Source of the DNA: JAVVHH01 sp963848035
Lineage (GTDB): Bacteria; Pseudomonadota; Alphaproteobacteria; Acetobacterales; Acetobacteraceae
Assembly (NCBI GenBank): GCA_963848035.1
Contig: CAWKCD010000001.1
Location: 3,844,001 to 3,908,000 of the forward strand
Direction of reading: 5' to 3'
Length of the DNA stretch: 64,000 nt
Below are positions 63,852-64,000 of this stretch, in pieces. Below the pieces are notes generated by a model. The model was not told the DNA's origin. It saw nothing but the letters and a program-made list of their open reading frames with translations, and did not search any database. The translations under genes were made by a program, and so were the position numbers. Each line of letters opens with the position of its first letter. The first letter of the stretch is position 1.

Positions 63852-64000
63852 GCCGCCAACCGTGCCACGAAGCCGGCCACGCCGAGCTTGCCGTCGTGCC
63901 AGTCGCCCTCGACGAACAGCGTCTCACCCTCCGGCAGGCTCGGTTGCACCGCCGAGGCCCCGAGATTGATGGCAACCGTCAGTTTCTTGCCGTTGCCGAG
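63848..64000 (-). CDS. treZ: C-terminus of a GH13-type enzyme, probably treZ (cut by window edge)
   Basis: The last 50 codons of a gene that enters from beyond the window. The visible end (LTVAINLGASAVQPSLPEGETLF, FVARLAA) has the beta-strand pattern of the C-terminal domain of maltooligosyltrehalose trehalohydrolase. The TGA overlaps the malQ ATG as ATGA. Identity as treZ rests mainly on the treY neighbour and is likely but not certain; glgX or another amylase is the alternative. Confidence 0.6.
   Translation of the reverse strand, partial: LGNGKKLTVAINLGASAVQPSLPEGETLFVEGDWHDGKLGVAGFVARLAA

Overview
The window is very GC-rich, strongly biased to G or C at third codon positions, and densely packed. 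It looks like chromosomal DNA of an alphaproteobacterium. A PQQ-type sorbosone dehydrogenase next to a di-haem cytochrome c, a malate synthase G, and the hydantoinase and URC1-like genes all suggest Acetobacteraceae or a relative; this placement is inferred from gene content, not from a marker gene. No rRNA, insertion sequence, CRISPR array or phage gene was seen.

Layout. 0-2.9 kb (minus): a deoxyamino-sugar / cell-surface glycan operon (glycosyltransferase, frameshifted sugar-nucleotide ketoisomerase, DegT aminotransferase). 3.0-5.8 kb (plus): FAD hydroxylase, DUF2783 protein and an atypical metallo-beta-lactamase-fold protein. 5.8-7.3 kb (minus): patatin-like lipase and an RRM protein. 7.5-20 kb is a nitrogen-scavenging stretch: cyanase; a formate/nitrite channel with a fused PP2C phosphatase-kinase; xanthine dehydrogenase small and large subunits; a TumE/TumA-type toxin-antitoxin pair; guanine deaminase, hydantoinase and BtpA-family protein (minus), divergent from a URC1-type GTP cyclohydrolase II homologue and uracil phosphoribosyltransferase (plus). 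20-23.5 kb: PfpI protein and an EmrAB-type drug pump. 23.6-26 kb: sorbosone dehydrogenase, cytochrome c, a secreted unknown, and tag. 26.5-29 kb: a DUF5648-repeat protein and an orphan receiver beside a lower-GC gap. 29-33.3 kb: RND pump and adaptor. 33.4-36.6 kb: acyl-CoA dehydrogenase, then a CoA-transferase and a lytic transglycosylase that both carry frameshifts. 36.7-41 kb: N-formylglutamate amidohydrolase, tRNA-Val(GAC), glcB, DUF1028, small secreted protein. 41.2-45.9 kb: ABC-F protein with a coupled lipoprotein, and an SsuABC-like importer with frameshifts in two genes. 45.9-49.7 kb: TPR glycosyltransferase, TSUP permease, tartrate-type dehydrogenase. 49.8-54 kb: Dpp-type peptide importer (no ATPases) and a D-2-hydroxyacid dehydrogenase. 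54-57.7 kb: methyltransferase, Zn alcohol dehydrogenase, TupBA. 57.7-64 kb (minus): the trehalose operon treZ-malQ-treY-otsA.

Genes in a run are usually coupled by a 4-nt NTGA stop/start overlap, and all four variants (ATGA, GTGA, TTGA, CTGA) occur. Five genes contain apparent frameshifts; five disruptions fall within about 1 kb at 34.9-35.9 kb, so local sequence quality should be checked before calling them true pseudogenes. The most interesting items are the TumE/TumA module with a symmetric operator, the combined pyrimidine/purine catabolic locus, the channel plus phosphatase-kinase pair with a probable CTG start, and the DUF5648 gene whose ribosome binding site appears to lie in a hairpin.
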